DNA of 64,000 bases from Bradyrhizobium tropiciagri. GTDB lineage: Bacteria > Pseudomonadota > Alphaproteobacteria > Rhizobiales > Xanthobacteraceae. The translations under genes and the position numbers were made by a program. Positions within the stretch are counted from its first letter, which is position 1; each line of letters opens with the position of its first letter. Location: NCBI RefSeq assembly GCF_001189845.1, contig NZ_LFLZ01000030.1:37644-101643 (forward strand), read 5' to 3'. Shown in pieces: positions 47,123 to 56,199 of the stretch. The notes below the pieces were generated by a model. The model was not told the origin of the DNA, made no database searches, and saw only the letters and a program-made list of their open reading frames with translations.

Positions 47123-47413
47123 ATGTGCCTTGGCTTACCAATGATGATTGTTGAGACGGACGACATCACGGCACTTTGTGAGTATCGCAACGAACAGCGG
47201 CGTGTCTCGGTCATGCTGCTCTACTGCGCCCCGGTCGGCGCCAGGGTGCTCGTTCATATCGACACCGCCGTGCGACTCTTGGATGAGGATGAAGCAAGAC
47301 TGATCTCGGAAGCACTCGACGGGCTTGACGCCAGCCGTAACGGCCAGGACTGCGGCCCCTTCTTTGCGGACCTGGTCGGTCGTGAGCCGCAATTGCCCGA
47401 GCATCTACGTTAG
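47123..47413 (+). CDS. hupF: Hydrogenase maturation chaperone HupF (HypC paralogue)
   Basis: The 96-residue protein begins MCLGLPMMIVETD. Cys2 in the MC-x-G-P motif is the residue that holds the Fe(CN)2CO unit or binds the HupL precursor in HypC-family chaperones. HupF is the longer HypC paralogue found in hup operons, where it protects the large subunit at higher oxygen. The C-terminal DCGPFFADLVGREPQLPEHL extension separates it from HypC at 53637, which is 78 residues and ends differently. It lies 16 bases after hupD. The next expected gene, hupG, is missing. Confidence 0.9.
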   Translation: MCLGLPMMIVETDDITALCEYRNEQRRVSVMLLYCAPVGARVLVHIDTAVRLLDEDEARLISEALDGLDASRNGQDCGPFFADLVGREPQLPEHLR

Positions 47414-48046
47414 CGGTTCTGCTGCGGATGTTGCGGTGACTACGCCTGCTCGCAAATCGATCAATCGCGCGCACCTTCCGCATGGAAAGGTCAATGCTTC
47501 GAGCGATGATTCCAGTCTCCCTCACAGCCCGACGATGATTGGCACGTGCCTTGCTACATCTCACCTAGCTCAAACCAAGGACTATCTGAAGGGAGTCTGA
47601 TGAAGTTCCAGCCGGCGCGGCATGATCTCGCACCCTGTCCGTCCGAGGTGGAGAGCATCAGCGCGCATGCACGCCTGGCCACGCACGCTTCCGCGAGCGC
47701 GCCCGAAGTGCTGCTGGCGGTCGCTGCCATGCATTCGCTCCGGGCCGTCCATGTCGCATTATCCCTTCCTGAATTGATCAAGGCTTTAATTGATCAAGGC
47801 TTTTCGGCGTTGCGTGCAAGGCGCAGGGCCTGCGCATGCGTTGGCTGGAAAGCTGGTCGGAAGACGCGGCCCGCGTCGTCGATCGACGCCAATTTTGTGC
47901 CATCGGCACGATACGCTCTGCCTGATCGGCAGGCGCCTGGTCCGTTTGGTCAAGATCGACCGCATCGTCGTACCGATCGTTTGGCTGTACGCGGGTAGCA
48001 TTTGTGCCGGCTATGCCTCCCGATATATCCAACGGGACATCGTATC
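47414..48046. other. Gap where hupG is expected; decayed or replaced sequence
   Basis: About 630 bases between hupF and hupH. HupG (HyaE-like thioredoxin-fold chaperone) would fit here, but none of the six frames shows its sequence. A frame from 47600 (MKFQPARHDLAPCPSEVES, with a run HSLRAVHVALSLPELIKALI) has GGGAG upstream but no recognisable family and is broken in composition near the 16-bp tandem duplication at 47772. I infer a deletion or replacement. Whether the 47600 frame is translated is unknown. Confidence 0.5.
47772..47803. repeat. Perfect 16-bp tandem duplication (AATTGATCAAGGCTTT x2)
   Basis: AATTGATCAAGGCTTT occurs at 47772-47787 and again immediately at 47788-47803. The 16-base insertion would shift any reading frame through it, consistent with loss of function of the sequence between hupF and hupH. 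Confidence 0.85.
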
Positions 48047-48910
48047 ATGAAGACAGCGGTCCGCGTCGTATCCGGGGACGTCGAGCAGGTGGTGAGCAAG
48101 TCTGCCACGGGCACGGAAAGTCTCGATGTATTCCATAGCGGGCTGACGACTATGGAGGCGGTAGCCAAGCGCGCCCGGCGCGACGGCAACGAGCTTGCAA
48201 GGAACTATCCGAATGTCACGGTGCTGTTGTCGAATGTCGCCGCCGCCGCTCGCGGCCAGAGGCAGAGCACTCGGACGCAGCTGTACGGACTCGCCAATCT
48301 CAGCGAGCTCGAGCGCAAGCTGATTGGCGAGGTGCTCGGGGAGGGCGAGGTCGCCGGCGTGGTTGCGCTGCCAGATGGCTCTTTTGCGCAACTCCGGGAG
48401 GCGGTCCTTGCAGGAATCTGGCGCGTGCGTATCGGGGCCGAGCCGACGCACGAATATGTCGAGGTTGGGGCAATCCCGCAGATTGTGCAGCGCGCCGCAA
48501 CTGAGTTGACGTCTGCCGACTTTCTGATCGGCGCGGCGCCGGACGGCGCCATGAACGTGCTCGCGGTACTTGCGGAAATACGCGAGCGGGCGCGTGTCTG
48601 GCGGTCGGGCATGCGGGCGCATGTTATCAATCTGACGTTGCTGCCGATGAGTGCTGTGGACATGGCGTTCCTACAGCAAAGTTTGGGCAATGGTCCGGTC
48701 CAGCTTATCTTCCGCGGTTACGGCACATGCCGCGTGCAGGCGACCGGGGTGAGGAACGTCTGGTCGGTACAGTACTTCAATTCTTTGGACGACGTCATCC
48801 TCGATACGGTGGAGGTGGGAGACGTGCCGATCGTAGCCTTGGCTGCTGACGAGGATTTCGAGGACTCCGCCGGGCGCCTGCAGGAAATTATGGAGGCGTA
48901 CCTCACATGA
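48047..48910 (+). CDS. hupH: Hydrogenase expression/maturation protein HupH
   Basis: The 287-residue protein belongs to the HupH/HyaF family, which helps assemble or protect the hydrogenase in hup operons; the biochemical activity is not settled. The C-terminal domain shows LLPMSAVDMAFLQQSLGNGPVQLIFRGYGTCRVQATGVRNVWSVQYFNSLD, the conserved HupH signature region. The central part has LTELERKLIGEVLGEGEVAG-like sequence. I chose ATG 48047 (MKTAVRVV) over 48002 because the longer form adds a Cys-rich N-terminus with no family support. The stop overlaps the ATG of the short ORF at 48907. Confidence 0.88.
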   Translation: MKTAVRVVSGDVEQVVSKSATGTESLDVFHSGLTTMEAVAKRARRDGNELARNYPNVTVLLSNVAAAARGQRQSTRTQLYGLANLSELERKLIGEVLGEGEVAGVVALPDGSFAQLREAVLAGIWRVRIGAEPTHEYVEVGAIPQIVQRAATELTSADFLIGAAPDGAMNVLAVLAEIRERARVWRSGMRAHVINLTLLPMSAVDMAFLQQSLGNGPVQLIFRGYGTCRVQATGVRNVWSVQYFNSLDDVILDTVEVGDVPIVALAADEDFEDSAGRLQEIMEAYLT

Positions 48911-49008
48911 AGAACTTAAAGATACTCGAAATCCAGTGGGATCTCGCAGACAGCGCGGGCAGCGCGGCTGCCGTTCCGCGAAAGCTAATGACGCAGCGGT
49001 GCATATGA
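48907..49008 (+). CDS. 33-residue ORF between hupH and hupK; possible stub of hupI or hupJ
   Basis: ATG 48907 overlaps the hupH stop (ATGA), and the TGA at 49006 overlaps the hupK ATG at 49005, so it is coupled on both sides. The product MKNLKILEIQWDLADSAGSA (first 20) has no recognisable domain. In complete hup operons the rubredoxin gene hupI and hupJ sit exactly here. The stub keeps the coupled start and stop, suggesting that a deletion fused the ends of lost genes. It may still act to hand ribosomes on to hupK. Confidence 0.5.
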   Translation: MKNLKILEIQWDLADSAGSAAAVPRKLMTQRCI

Positions 49009-50099
49009 GCTTCGCGATCCGCAACAAAATCGATGTCACGGTCTGGCTTGCTGCCGACGTAATTGCCGCGGTCGAGATCCTGCCGCGAGCCCGGCCACTG
49101 CTGGCGCGGCTGTTCGCCGGCAGACCGGCTTCGTCGCTGCTCAAACAGATCCCACGGCTCTTCGCATTGTGTGCTGTTGCGCAGCAAACCGCGCTGCTGT
49201 CTGCGATCGAGACGGCGCGTGACGAAGCGATTACCCGCACGACGAAACAGCATCGTATTGCGCTGGTCGTTGCCGAGCGCATCGCGGAATTGCTGCGGGG
49301 CCTCTTGGTCGGACACCTTGCGCAGGACATCGCCGGTGCCGCCGCGATTCGTTCCGTGATGCAGGGAATGTCCGCACTTATCGGCAGCGGACAACCGGCC
49401 TGCGGTGCTGCTCGACGCGAAGCGACGGCAAGAATTGTGGCTGGGCTGGCCGCGATCGGCATGCCGAACGGAGATGGCGCGCCCAGGCCCGGCAGCCCAT
49501 TGGCAATTCGTATAGCCGCGCTGGACGAGATCGACCTGAAATCGATCCGGATCGCGCACTCGTTCCTGTCCGTTGCCGACGACCGAAACATCATTGAACG
49601 GCTGCTCGGCGATGACCCGACATTTTGTCATTGTCCCGACCTTGGGGGGCGTGCGCCCGAGACGGGTCCATGGGCACGCCAAATGACGCGTGATCGGCTC
49701 TGGCTGGGTCGGTCGGGTGCGGTCGAGCGGCTGAAGGCCAGAACTGCAGAAATCGTTCGGCTCTGCGATTGGCTCAAGTCCGGCGCTCATATCGACTCAG
49801 CGGAGCCTGGGATCATCGAAAGCTACCGGTTGGGTTCGGGACGCGCCGCGGCCGCGGTCGAATGCGCCAGGGGCAGGCTCTATCACGCGGTCGAGCTTGA
49901 TCCTCAGGGCCAGATATGCCGCTTCGAATTTCTTGCTCCGACGGAATGGAATTTCCATAGGAGCGGACCGGTTGTCCGGAACCTGCAGGGCGCGGTGCTG
50001 ACGGCGAGACGGCATCAGAAAGCGGTTCGTGCGGTGATTGAATCGCTCGACCCCTGTGTCGGATTCACACTCAGGTTTCGCAAAGTTGACGATGCATGA
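49005..50099 (+). CDS. hupK: Hydrogenase maturation protein HupK
   Basis: The 364-residue protein resembles a degenerate hydrogenase large subunit that acts as a scaffold in NiFe assembly. The landmarks are HCPDLGGRAPETGPWARQMTRDRLW near residue 210, ETGPWAR being shared with HupL-type subunits. The C-terminal block reads SYRLGSGRAAAAVECARGRLYHAVELD and WNFHRSGPVVRNLQGAV, ending ESLDPCVGFTLRF, with one Cys where HupL has the CxxC nickel ligands. The ATG is coupled to the stop of the preceding short ORF, and the 3' end overlaps hypA by 8 bases. It is required for HupL processing in Rhizobium leguminosarum. Confidence 0.9.
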   Translation: MSFAIRNKIDVTVWLAADVIAAVEILPRARPLLARLFAGRPASSLLKQIPRLFALCAVAQQTALLSAIETARDEAITRTTKQHRIALVVAERIAELLRGLLVGHLAQDIAGAAAIRSVMQGMSALIGSGQPACGAARREATARIVAGLAAIGMPNGDGAPRPGSPLAIRIAALDEIDLKSIRIAHSFLSVADDRNIIERLLGDDPTFCHCPDLGGRAPETGPWARQMTRDRLWLGRSGAVERLKARTAEIVRLCDWLKSGAHIDSAEPGIIESYRLGSGRAAAAVECARGRLYHAVELDPQGQICRFEFLAPTEWNFHRSGPVVRNLQGAVLTARRHQKAVRAVIESLDPCVGFTLRFRKVDDA

Positions 50100-50433
50100 A
50101 ATGGCGGTTTGTCTGGGCATCATCCAAATCGTCGAGGAGGAGGTGCGTCACCGATCGTTGTCGCGGGTGCGGAGCATCTGTCTCGAAATCGGGGCGCTGA
50201 GCCATGTCGCACCTGATGCGATCAGGTTCTGCTTTGCTGCCGTTGCAACGCGAACGATTGCCGAGGGGGCAGCTCTTGAGATCCTCGAACTCCCGGGGAT
50301 CGCCTGGTGCATGAGCTGTTCTAGCAGTGTCGAAATTGCTCGCCGCGGTGACCCCTGTCCTTGCTGCGGGAGCTATCAGTTGCAAGTAACCGGCGGCGAG
50401 CAGATGCGAGTGAAAGAACTGGAGATCGATTGA
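50092..50433 (+). CDS. hypA: Hydrogenase nickel incorporation protein HypA
   Basis: The 113-residue nickel chaperone starts MHEMAVC, in which the N-terminal amine, His2 and Glu3 bind Ni. A structural zinc site is visible as two C-x-x-C pairs, CMSC (near 74) and CPCC (near 90). Length is normal. HypA delivers nickel to HupL together with HypB. ATG 50092 overlaps hupK by 8 bases, and the stop shares one base with the hypB ATG (TGATG). Confidence 0.94.
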   Translation: MHEMAVCLGIIQIVEEEVRHRSLSRVRSICLEIGALSHVAPDAIRFCFAAVATRTIAEGAALEILELPGIAWCMSCSSSVEIARRGDPCPCCGSYQLQVTGGEQMRVKELEID

Positions 50434-51380
50434 TGTGTACCGTTTGCGGTTGCAGCCAAGCGACGTCTTCGATCGAACTTGCCAGAGGGCGTGATCCGGA
50501 GAGCCAAGGCCGTTGCTGTCCTCATAGGCAGGACGATGGCGAGCGCCATGACGCGCATTTTCACGGCGACGAGAGGGTGCAGCATTCGTCCCACGCCCGC
50601 CACAGTCATGATCACGAACATTATCAGAGTGATGGTCGGCAAGCGCTTCTGAGCTGCGGCGCCGGCCCAGCTGGATTGAAGGTCAAGGGCACGAGCCGCG
50701 AACGCATCATTTGGGTCGAGCGTGACATCCTCGGTAAGAACAATGCGATCGCGGCCGACAACCGGACGCTCTTTGCGGCCCATGAGCTGCTGGTATTTAA
50801 TCTTATGTCGAGTCCCGGTGCGGGCAAAACCTCGCTGCTCGTCCGCGCCGTATCCGAGCTCAAGCTCAGCTATCCGACCGGAGTCATCGAGGGCGATCAG
50901 CAGACCTCAAACGATGCCGAGCGCATTCGAGCGGCCGGTGTGCCAGCTATTCAAGTCAATACGGGTAAGGGGTGCCATCTCGATGCTGCAATGATTGGCG
51001 AGGCTTATCGCCGCTTGCCGCGGCTCACGCGCGGTATTCTCTTCATCGAGAACGTCGGTAACCTAGTCTGTCCCGCGGCCTTCGATCTTGGCGAGGCCTG
51101 CAAGATCGTTGTGTTGTCGATGACCGAAGGTGAAGACAAGCCGCTGAAATATCCCGATATATTCGCGGCTTCTTCACTCATGGTGATCAACAAGATCGAT
51201 CTGGCCTCACTGCTTGAGTGCGATCTGGACAAGACCATTGGATATGCCAGACGCGCCAATCCAAAGATCGAAGTGCTTACGGTCTCGGCCCGTACCGGCG
51301 AGGGCTTTGGCGCGCTCTACGCTTGGATCGATAGACAGGTGGCCCACCAAAGGCAGGCCGTAGAGGACGCCAGGCGATGA
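50433..51380 (+). CDS. hypB: Hydrogenase nickel incorporation GTPase HypB
   Basis: The 315-residue SIMIBI GTPase stores and delivers nickel to the large subunit. It starts MCTVCGCSQ, the high-affinity Cys nickel site, followed by a His-rich stretch (HDAHFHGDERVQHSSHARHS, about residues 30-60) that can hold several nickel ions, as in other rhizobial HypB proteins. The G1 loop is NLMSSPGAGKTSLL (near 125). EGDQQTSNDAERI and NKIDLASLL (G4) follow, with the metal-binding Cys/His in GKGCHLDAAMI. ATG 50433 is coupled to hypA. The stop overlaps hypF by 4 bases. Confidence 0.95.
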   Translation: MCTVCGCSQATSSIELARGRDPESQGRCCPHRQDDGERHDAHFHGDERVQHSSHARHSHDHEHYQSDGRQALLSCGAGPAGLKVKGTSRERIIWVERDILGKNNAIAADNRTLFAAHELLVFNLMSSPGAGKTSLLVRAVSELKLSYPTGVIEGDQQTSNDAERIRAAGVPAIQVNTGKGCHLDAAMIGEAYRRLPRLTRGILFIENVGNLVCPAAFDLGEACKIVVLSMTEGEDKPLKYPDIFAASSLMVINKIDLASLLECDLDKTIGYARRANPKIEVLTVSARTGEGFGALYAWIDRQVAHQRQAVEDARR

Positions 51381-53635
51381 GCGCCGCAACCATTTGCGAC
51401 CGAACACGACTGCGCGTGCGCGTGAGCGGAGCGGTGCAAGGGGTCGGCTTTCGTCCTTACGTCTATGGCCTCGCTACGCGGTACGGATTGGCGGGATTTG
51501 TCGCCAACGGCCCGGAGGGCGTCACAATCGAAGTCGAAGGTGGCCGTGCGTCAGAATTTCTTGCCACATTGCCGCTCGAGGCGCCTCCGTTGGCGCGCAT
51601 CGACCACATCTGCGTTCAGGAGACAGCGGCGCTCGCGACAGAAAACTTTTCGATCGGCGCGAGCGAAGGCGGAAAATTGTCAACGCACATCATCGCCGAC
51701 GCCGCGACCTGCGGGCAATGCCTCAGCGAGCTATTCGATCCAGAGAATCGCCATTACCTTTATCCCTTCATTAGTTGCTCCCATTGTGGTCCACGCTACA
51801 CTATTGCCGGGCGGCTCCCATACGATCGCCACAACACGGTGATGAAGGCGTTTAGGCTGTGCGCCGCCTGCACGGCCGAATATGCGGATCCGGCGAGCCG
51901 CAGGTTTCATGCGGAGGCGATCGCGTGTCCAGAATGCGGCCCTCGGCTTAGCCATGGGATCAACGCCATTGTCGCTGCAATCGCAGGCGGTCAAGTCATA
52001 GCCATAAAGGGTCTCGGCGGCTACCAGCTCCTCTGCGATGCCCGTAACCAGGACGCTGTGCAGCGCCTGCGCAGCAGAAAGCAGCGCCGTCAGAAGCCGT
52101 TTGCAGTTATGCTCGGTTCCATAGAGTGCGTCAACGAGATCGCGGAAGCGAACGCTCTCGAGCTCGCGCTACTCGAATCCGCAGCGCGGCCCATTGTGCT
52201 TTTAACTTCGCGCAAATGTCTGGCGCCCGCCATAGCGCCCGGCTTGTCTCGCGTTGGCGTCATGTTGCCTGTAGCCCCGCTGCATCATCTGATCTTTCAT
52301 GCGCTTCGCTCGACAGGAGCGTGGATTGCGGAACCAAGCCCGGTCATCGTCGTCACGAGTGCCAATCCTTGCGGCGAGCCGCTCCTGATCGACAACGCGC
52401 AGGCGCTGCGCCGACTCGAGGCGATCGCCGACCTTGTCGTGACCCATGATCGGGATATCTTAACGCGTGCTGATGACTCCGTGGTCGCGGTGGTGGCTGG
52501 CCGCTCCCAATTCATTCGTCGCGCTCGTGGCTATGCTCCCGAACCGATCCAGCTCGCGCAATCTGTGCCGCCCGTGCTCGCCGTCGGCGGCGCGCTGAAA
52601 TCGACCGTCACCATCACGCGCGACAACCAAGCGTTCGTTTCCCAACATATTGGCGATCTCAATACGCCCGAAGGCATCCGTGTGTTCGAGGGGACGATCC
52701 AACACCTTACATCGATCCTTGAGGTAGAGCCTGTCGTCATCGCTCATGATCTGCATCCCGACGTGGCATCCACCCGCTTTGCGCAAGCAAGCGGCCGCGC
52801 GCTGATTGCAGTCCAGCACCACCACGCACACGCCGCCGCCGTGATCGCTGAACATGGCCATGCGGGACCGGCGCTAGCTCTGGTGCTCGACGGCCATGGC
52901 GTTGGCTCGGATGCTGGTAACTGGGGTGGCGAGCTATTGTTGTGCGAAGGCGCGATGTGCCGACGCATCGGGCATCTCGCGCCGCTGCAAATGCCTGGTG
53001 GTGATCGCGCAGCCCGTGAGCCGTGGCGCATGGCGAGCGCGATACTACACTGGCTCGGACGGGGTAACGAAATCGCGCCGCGCTTTGCAGCGCAACGGCA
53101 TGCTCGATGTATCTCGGCCTTGCTCGATCAGTCGGGCGGGGCCACCACGACCAGCGCGGGCCGGCTATTCGACGCGGTGGCGGCGCTGCTGGGGATTGTG
53201 AGTTGGCAGAGCTATGAGGGAGAAGCCGCGATCAAGCTCGAGGCGCTAGTGCGGCGGACTGCGATTCTAGAGGCCGGGTGGACGATCGATGGTGGCGTGC
53301 TGTCGCTTCGTCCGCTGTTTGCGCGGTTGATTGCGGACGACATTGACGCTGCGGGCGGAGCCGGCTTGTTTCATGGCACCTTCGCCGCTGCCTGCGTTGA
53401 CTGGGTCATGCGCTCCGCGCGGACAACCGGCGTCAATACCGTCGTTCTGAGCGGAGGCTGCTTTCAGAACGCGATACTGATGGATGAAATCTGGCGCGGG
53501 TGCTGCGCTGCCGGCCTGACCCCGCTGGTGCCACAGCGGGTGCCGCCAAACGACGGTGGTTTGAGCCTTGGCCAAGCCTGGATTGCCGCTTTGCAGATTG
53601 CTGAACAGTCGTCCGCCAGCGAAGGGAGAGGCTGA
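51377..53635 (+). CDS. hypF: Carbamoyltransferase HypF (cyanide ligand synthesis)
   Basis: The 752-residue enzyme turns carbamoyl phosphate and ATP into a thiocarboxamide on HypE, the source of the CN ligands. Domains in order are acylphosphatase (VRVSGAVQGVGFRPYVYGL with catalytic Arg, and GFVANGPEGV, residues 10-95), a double zinc finger (CGQC, CSHCGPRYT, CAAC, CPECGP, 105-190), a YrdC-like carbamoyl-adenylate domain (VIAIKGLGGYQLLCDA, 195-375) and a Kae1-like transferase domain (IAVQHHHAHAAAVIAEHG and LDGHGVGSDAGNWGGELL, with VVLSGGCFQNAIL near the end). Length is normal and the gene is intact. It overlaps hypB by 4 bases and ends 1 base before hypC. Confidence 0.95.
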   Translation: MSAATICDRTRLRVRVSGAVQGVGFRPYVYGLATRYGLAGFVANGPEGVTIEVEGGRASEFLATLPLEAPPLARIDHICVQETAALATENFSIGASEGGKLSTHIIADAATCGQCLSELFDPENRHYLYPFISCSHCGPRYTIAGRLPYDRHNTVMKAFRLCAACTAEYADPASRRFHAEAIACPECGPRLSHGINAIVAAIAGGQVIAIKGLGGYQLLCDARNQDAVQRLRSRKQRRQKPFAVMLGSIECVNEIAEANALELALLESAARPIVLLTSRKCLAPAIAPGLSRVGVMLPVAPLHHLIFHALRSTGAWIAEPSPVIVVTSANPCGEPLLIDNAQALRRLEAIADLVVTHDRDILTRADDSVVAVVAGRSQFIRRARGYAPEPIQLAQSVPPVLAVGGALKSTVTITRDNQAFVSQHIGDLNTPEGIRVFEGTIQHLTSILEVEPVVIAHDLHPDVASTRFAQASGRALIAVQHHHAHAAAVIAEHGHAGPALALVLDGHGVGSDAGNWGGELLLCEGAMCRRIGHLAPLQMPGGDRAAREPWRMASAILHWLGRGNEIAPRFAAQRHARCISALLDQSGGATTTSAGRLFDAVAALLGIVSWQSYEGEAAIKLEALVRRTAILEAGWTIDGGVLSLRPLFARLIADDIDAAGGAGLFHGTFAAACVDWVMRSARTTGVNTVVLSGGCFQNAILMDEIWRGCCAAGLTPLVPQRVPPNDGGLSLGQAWIAALQIAEQSSASEGRG

Positions 53636-53636
53636 T

Positions 53637-53873
53637 ATGTGTCTTTCGGTTCCGGCAAAGATCGTAAAAATTCTTCCTGACCACATGGCCGCCGTGTGCA
53701 TCGATGGTGTTAGCCTGGAGATATCGATTGCTCTTATCGACGAGCTCGACGTCGGTGATCACGTCCTTGTCCATGTTGGGTATGCGCTGGCCAAGATCGA
53801 TCCGATAGAAGCCAAGCGCACGCTGGAGCTCCTGCAGGAGCTAGGCAGCACAGGGCAGGAACTCCGGCCATGA
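53637..53873 (+). CDS. hypC: Hydrogenase maturation chaperone HypC
   Basis: The 78-residue chaperone begins MCLSVPAKIVKILPD. Cys2 and the C-x-S-x-P motif are the conserved site that carries iron with its CN/CO ligands between HypD and HupL. The rest (GVSLEISIALIDELDVGDHVLVHVGYALAKID) is the typical beta-barrel. ATG 53637 follows the hypF stop by one base and has GGGAGAGG upstream. The stop overlaps the hypD ATG (ATGA). It is the general HypC, distinct from HupF at 47123. Confidence 0.95.
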   Translation: MCLSVPAKIVKILPDHMAAVCIDGVSLEISIALIDELDVGDHVLVHVGYALAKIDPIEAKRTLELLQELGSTGQELRP

Positions 53874-55012
53874 GATATACCGACGAATTTCGCGACAAGA
53901 CCCTTGCGCAGGGGCTCGCCGCTGCGATTAGCGCCGAAGCCGATCGGCAAAAAGCCTATCGGTTCATGGAATTCTGCGGTGGACACACTCATGCCATATC
54001 ACGCTATGGCCTTGAGGATCTGCTGCCCGCGAATGTGCGCATGATCCACGGGCCCGGTTGTCCGGTCTGTGTTCTACCTGCCAGCCGGATCGACATGGCG
54101 ATTCGTCTCGTCGAGCGGCCGGAGGTCACACTTTGCGTCTACGGCGATCTGATACGGGCGCCTGGCTCGCAAGGACAGTCCCTGTTGCGAGCCAAGGCGC
54201 TCGGCGCAGACATCCGGATGGTGTACTCGACGCTCGACGTTATCCGGATCGCCGAACAGGCGCCGAGCCGCGAGGTCGTGTTCTTTGCCATCGGATTTGA
54301 GACCACGACACCCCCGACGGCCGTGATGATCCGGATAGCCGAGAAGAAGCGGCTGAAGAGGCTTAGCGTGTTTTGCAATCACGTGCTTACACCCTCTGCG
54401 ATGCAGAGCATTCTCGAGAACCCGAAGATCCGCAATATCGGCGGGGCTGCAATCGACGGTTTCGTCGGGCCTGCACATGTCAGCACGATCATCGGGACGC
54501 AGCCTTACGAGCTCCTGGCGGAACAATTCGGCAAGCCGATCGTGATCGCGGGATTTGAACCGCTCGACGTGATGCAGGCGATCCTGATGCTGGTGCGACA
54601 GGTGAACAAAGACCGCTACGACGTGGAGAACCAATACAGCCGTGCAGTGAGGCGTGAAGGCAATCGGCGCGCCAAAGACGAGGTCTCGCAGGCATTCGAA
54701 CCGCGTGAGCAGTTCGAATGGCGCGGGCTCGGTTTCGTACCAAATAGTGGACTGAAGCTGAAGCGGGCCTACGCGCGGTTCGACGCGGAGGCGCGTTTTG
54801 CGATGCACGAACTGCGGGTCGCCGACAATCCGGCGTGCGAGTGCTGCGCCATCCTGCGCGGCGCCAAGCGGCCAGTCGATTGCAAGCTGTTTGGAACCCT
54901 CTGCACGCCGGAAACTCCCATAGGATCCTGCATGGTCTCATCGGAAGGCGCCTGTGCGGCGTATTGGACATATGGCCGGGTTCGCGATGATCAGGTGAGG
55001 CGAACGTCATGA
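53870..55012 (+). CDS. hypD: Hydrogenase formation protein HypD
   Basis: The 380-residue iron-sulfur protein is the scaffold on which Fe(CN)2CO is built with HypC and HypE. Essential motifs are visible: FMEFCGGHTHAISRYG (Cys near 34), GPGCPVCVLPASRID (C-x-x-C near 64), GFETTTPPTAVMI and FCNHVLTPSAM. The C-terminal [4Fe-4S] ligands lie in ACECCAILRGAKRPVDCKLFGTLCTP. Length is normal. It is coupled to hypC and hypE by 4-base overlaps. Confidence 0.95.
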   Translation: MRYTDEFRDKTLAQGLAAAISAEADRQKAYRFMEFCGGHTHAISRYGLEDLLPANVRMIHGPGCPVCVLPASRIDMAIRLVERPEVTLCVYGDLIRAPGSQGQSLLRAKALGADIRMVYSTLDVIRIAEQAPSREVVFFAIGFETTTPPTAVMIRIAEKKRLKRLSVFCNHVLTPSAMQSILENPKIRNIGGAAIDGFVGPAHVSTIIGTQPYELLAEQFGKPIVIAGFEPLDVMQAILMLVRQVNKDRYDVENQYSRAVRREGNRRAKDEVSQAFEPREQFEWRGLGFVPNSGLKLKRAYARFDAEARFAMHELRVADNPACECCAILRGAKRPVDCKLFGTLCTPETPIGSCMVSSEGACAAYWTYGRVRDDQVRRTS

Positions 55013-56055
55013 GCGTACAGGGCTATCAACGCAAGCTCGATCTCGAGAACGGACGCGTTGATCTTTCCCATGGGGCCGGGGGACGAGCGATGGCACAGCT
55101 GATCTCCAGCCTTTTTCACCGAGCCTTCGGTAATGAATGGCTTGCCCGCTGCAATGATCAATCGGCCTTTGACGTTGCGACGGGTAAAATGGTGATGACG
55201 ACCGACGGTTATGTGGTTTCGCCGCTGTTCTTTCCTGGCGGCAATATCGGCTCACTCGCTGTGCACGGGACGATCAACGACGTCGTGATGTCCGGCGCGC
55301 GCCCTCTCTATCTGTCGGCCAGCTTCATCATTGAGGAGGGGTTCCCGCTGTCTGATCTGAAGACGATTGCGGATTCGATGGGCGCGGCAGCACGCGGCGC
55401 GGGCGTCTACATCATTGCGGGGGACACTAAGGTCGTCGAGCGCGGCAAGGCTGATGGTCTGTTTATCTCCACGACCGGAATCGGGGCTCTGGCCCACGGG
55501 TTCGATCTCTCCGCCGATAAGGCTATGGTCGGGGACCGTGTGTTGGTGTCCGGCAGCCTTGGCGACCATGGCGTGGCGATCATGTCAAAACGCCAGAACG
55601 TCGCGTTTCAAACCGAGATCGTGTCGGATTCCGCAGCGCTACATGACCTTGTCGCCGTTATGATTGCGGCTGGCGGCGCCGGCATCCGGGTGATGCGCGA
55701 CCCCACGCGCGGCGGTCTTGCCGCAACCCTCAACGAAATTGCGCATCAATCGGGCCTTGGCTTCCGTCTACAGGAAGCAGCCATTCCGGTGAAGGCAGCG
55801 GTCGCGGCAACCTGCGAACTCCTTGGGCTTGATCCGATCCATGTCGCCAATGAGGGCAAGCTCGTCGCGATCGTCGCGCCCGATTTGGCCGATGCAGTGC
55901 TTGCAGCTATGAAGGCGCATCCGCTCGGACGCGATGCTGCTGATATTGGCGAGACGGTAGCTGACGATCACAAATTTGTGCAGATAGCGACCAGTTTCGG
56001 CGGCGGACGGATCGTCGATTGGTTGTCAGGCGAACAGTTGCCTCGGATTTGTTGA
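55009..56055 (+). CDS. hypE: Hydrogenase maturation protein HypE (carbamoyl dehydratase)
   Basis: The 348-residue PurM-like protein accepts the carbamoyl group from HypF on its C-terminal Cys and dehydrates it to cyanide using ATP. The final residues LPRIC are the invariant PRIC tail. N-terminal VDLSHGAGGRAMAQLISSLF and the ATP-site GDTKVVERGKADGLFI are typical. It starts at ATG 55009, overlapping hypD by 4 bases. This is the last hyp gene; no obvious terminator follows before the ald region. Confidence 0.95.
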   Translation: MSVQGYQRKLDLENGRVDLSHGAGGRAMAQLISSLFHRAFGNEWLARCNDQSAFDVATGKMVMTTDGYVVSPLFFPGGNIGSLAVHGTINDVVMSGARPLYLSASFIIEEGFPLSDLKTIADSMGAAARGAGVYIIAGDTKVVERGKADGLFISTTGIGALAHGFDLSADKAMVGDRVLVSGSLGDHGVAIMSKRQNVAFQTEIVSDSAALHDLVAVMIAAGGAGIRVMRDPTRGGLAATLNEIAHQSGLGFRLQEAAIPVKAAVAATCELLGLDPIHVANEGKLVAIVAPDLADAVLAAMKAHPLGRDAADIGETVADDHKFVQIATSFGGGRIVDWLSGEQLPRIC

Positions 56056-56199
56056 ACAATCCACGCCCATTTGCGACGAGCATGAAGGCGTCAAGCGTGC
56101 GCATCTAGGAATCAGATTGATGATCAATGGTCATTTGGCCATCAGCGGTGGCAAACAATCCAGCCGCTGGGCAAATCCTGCCTCACTGGCAGATTACGT

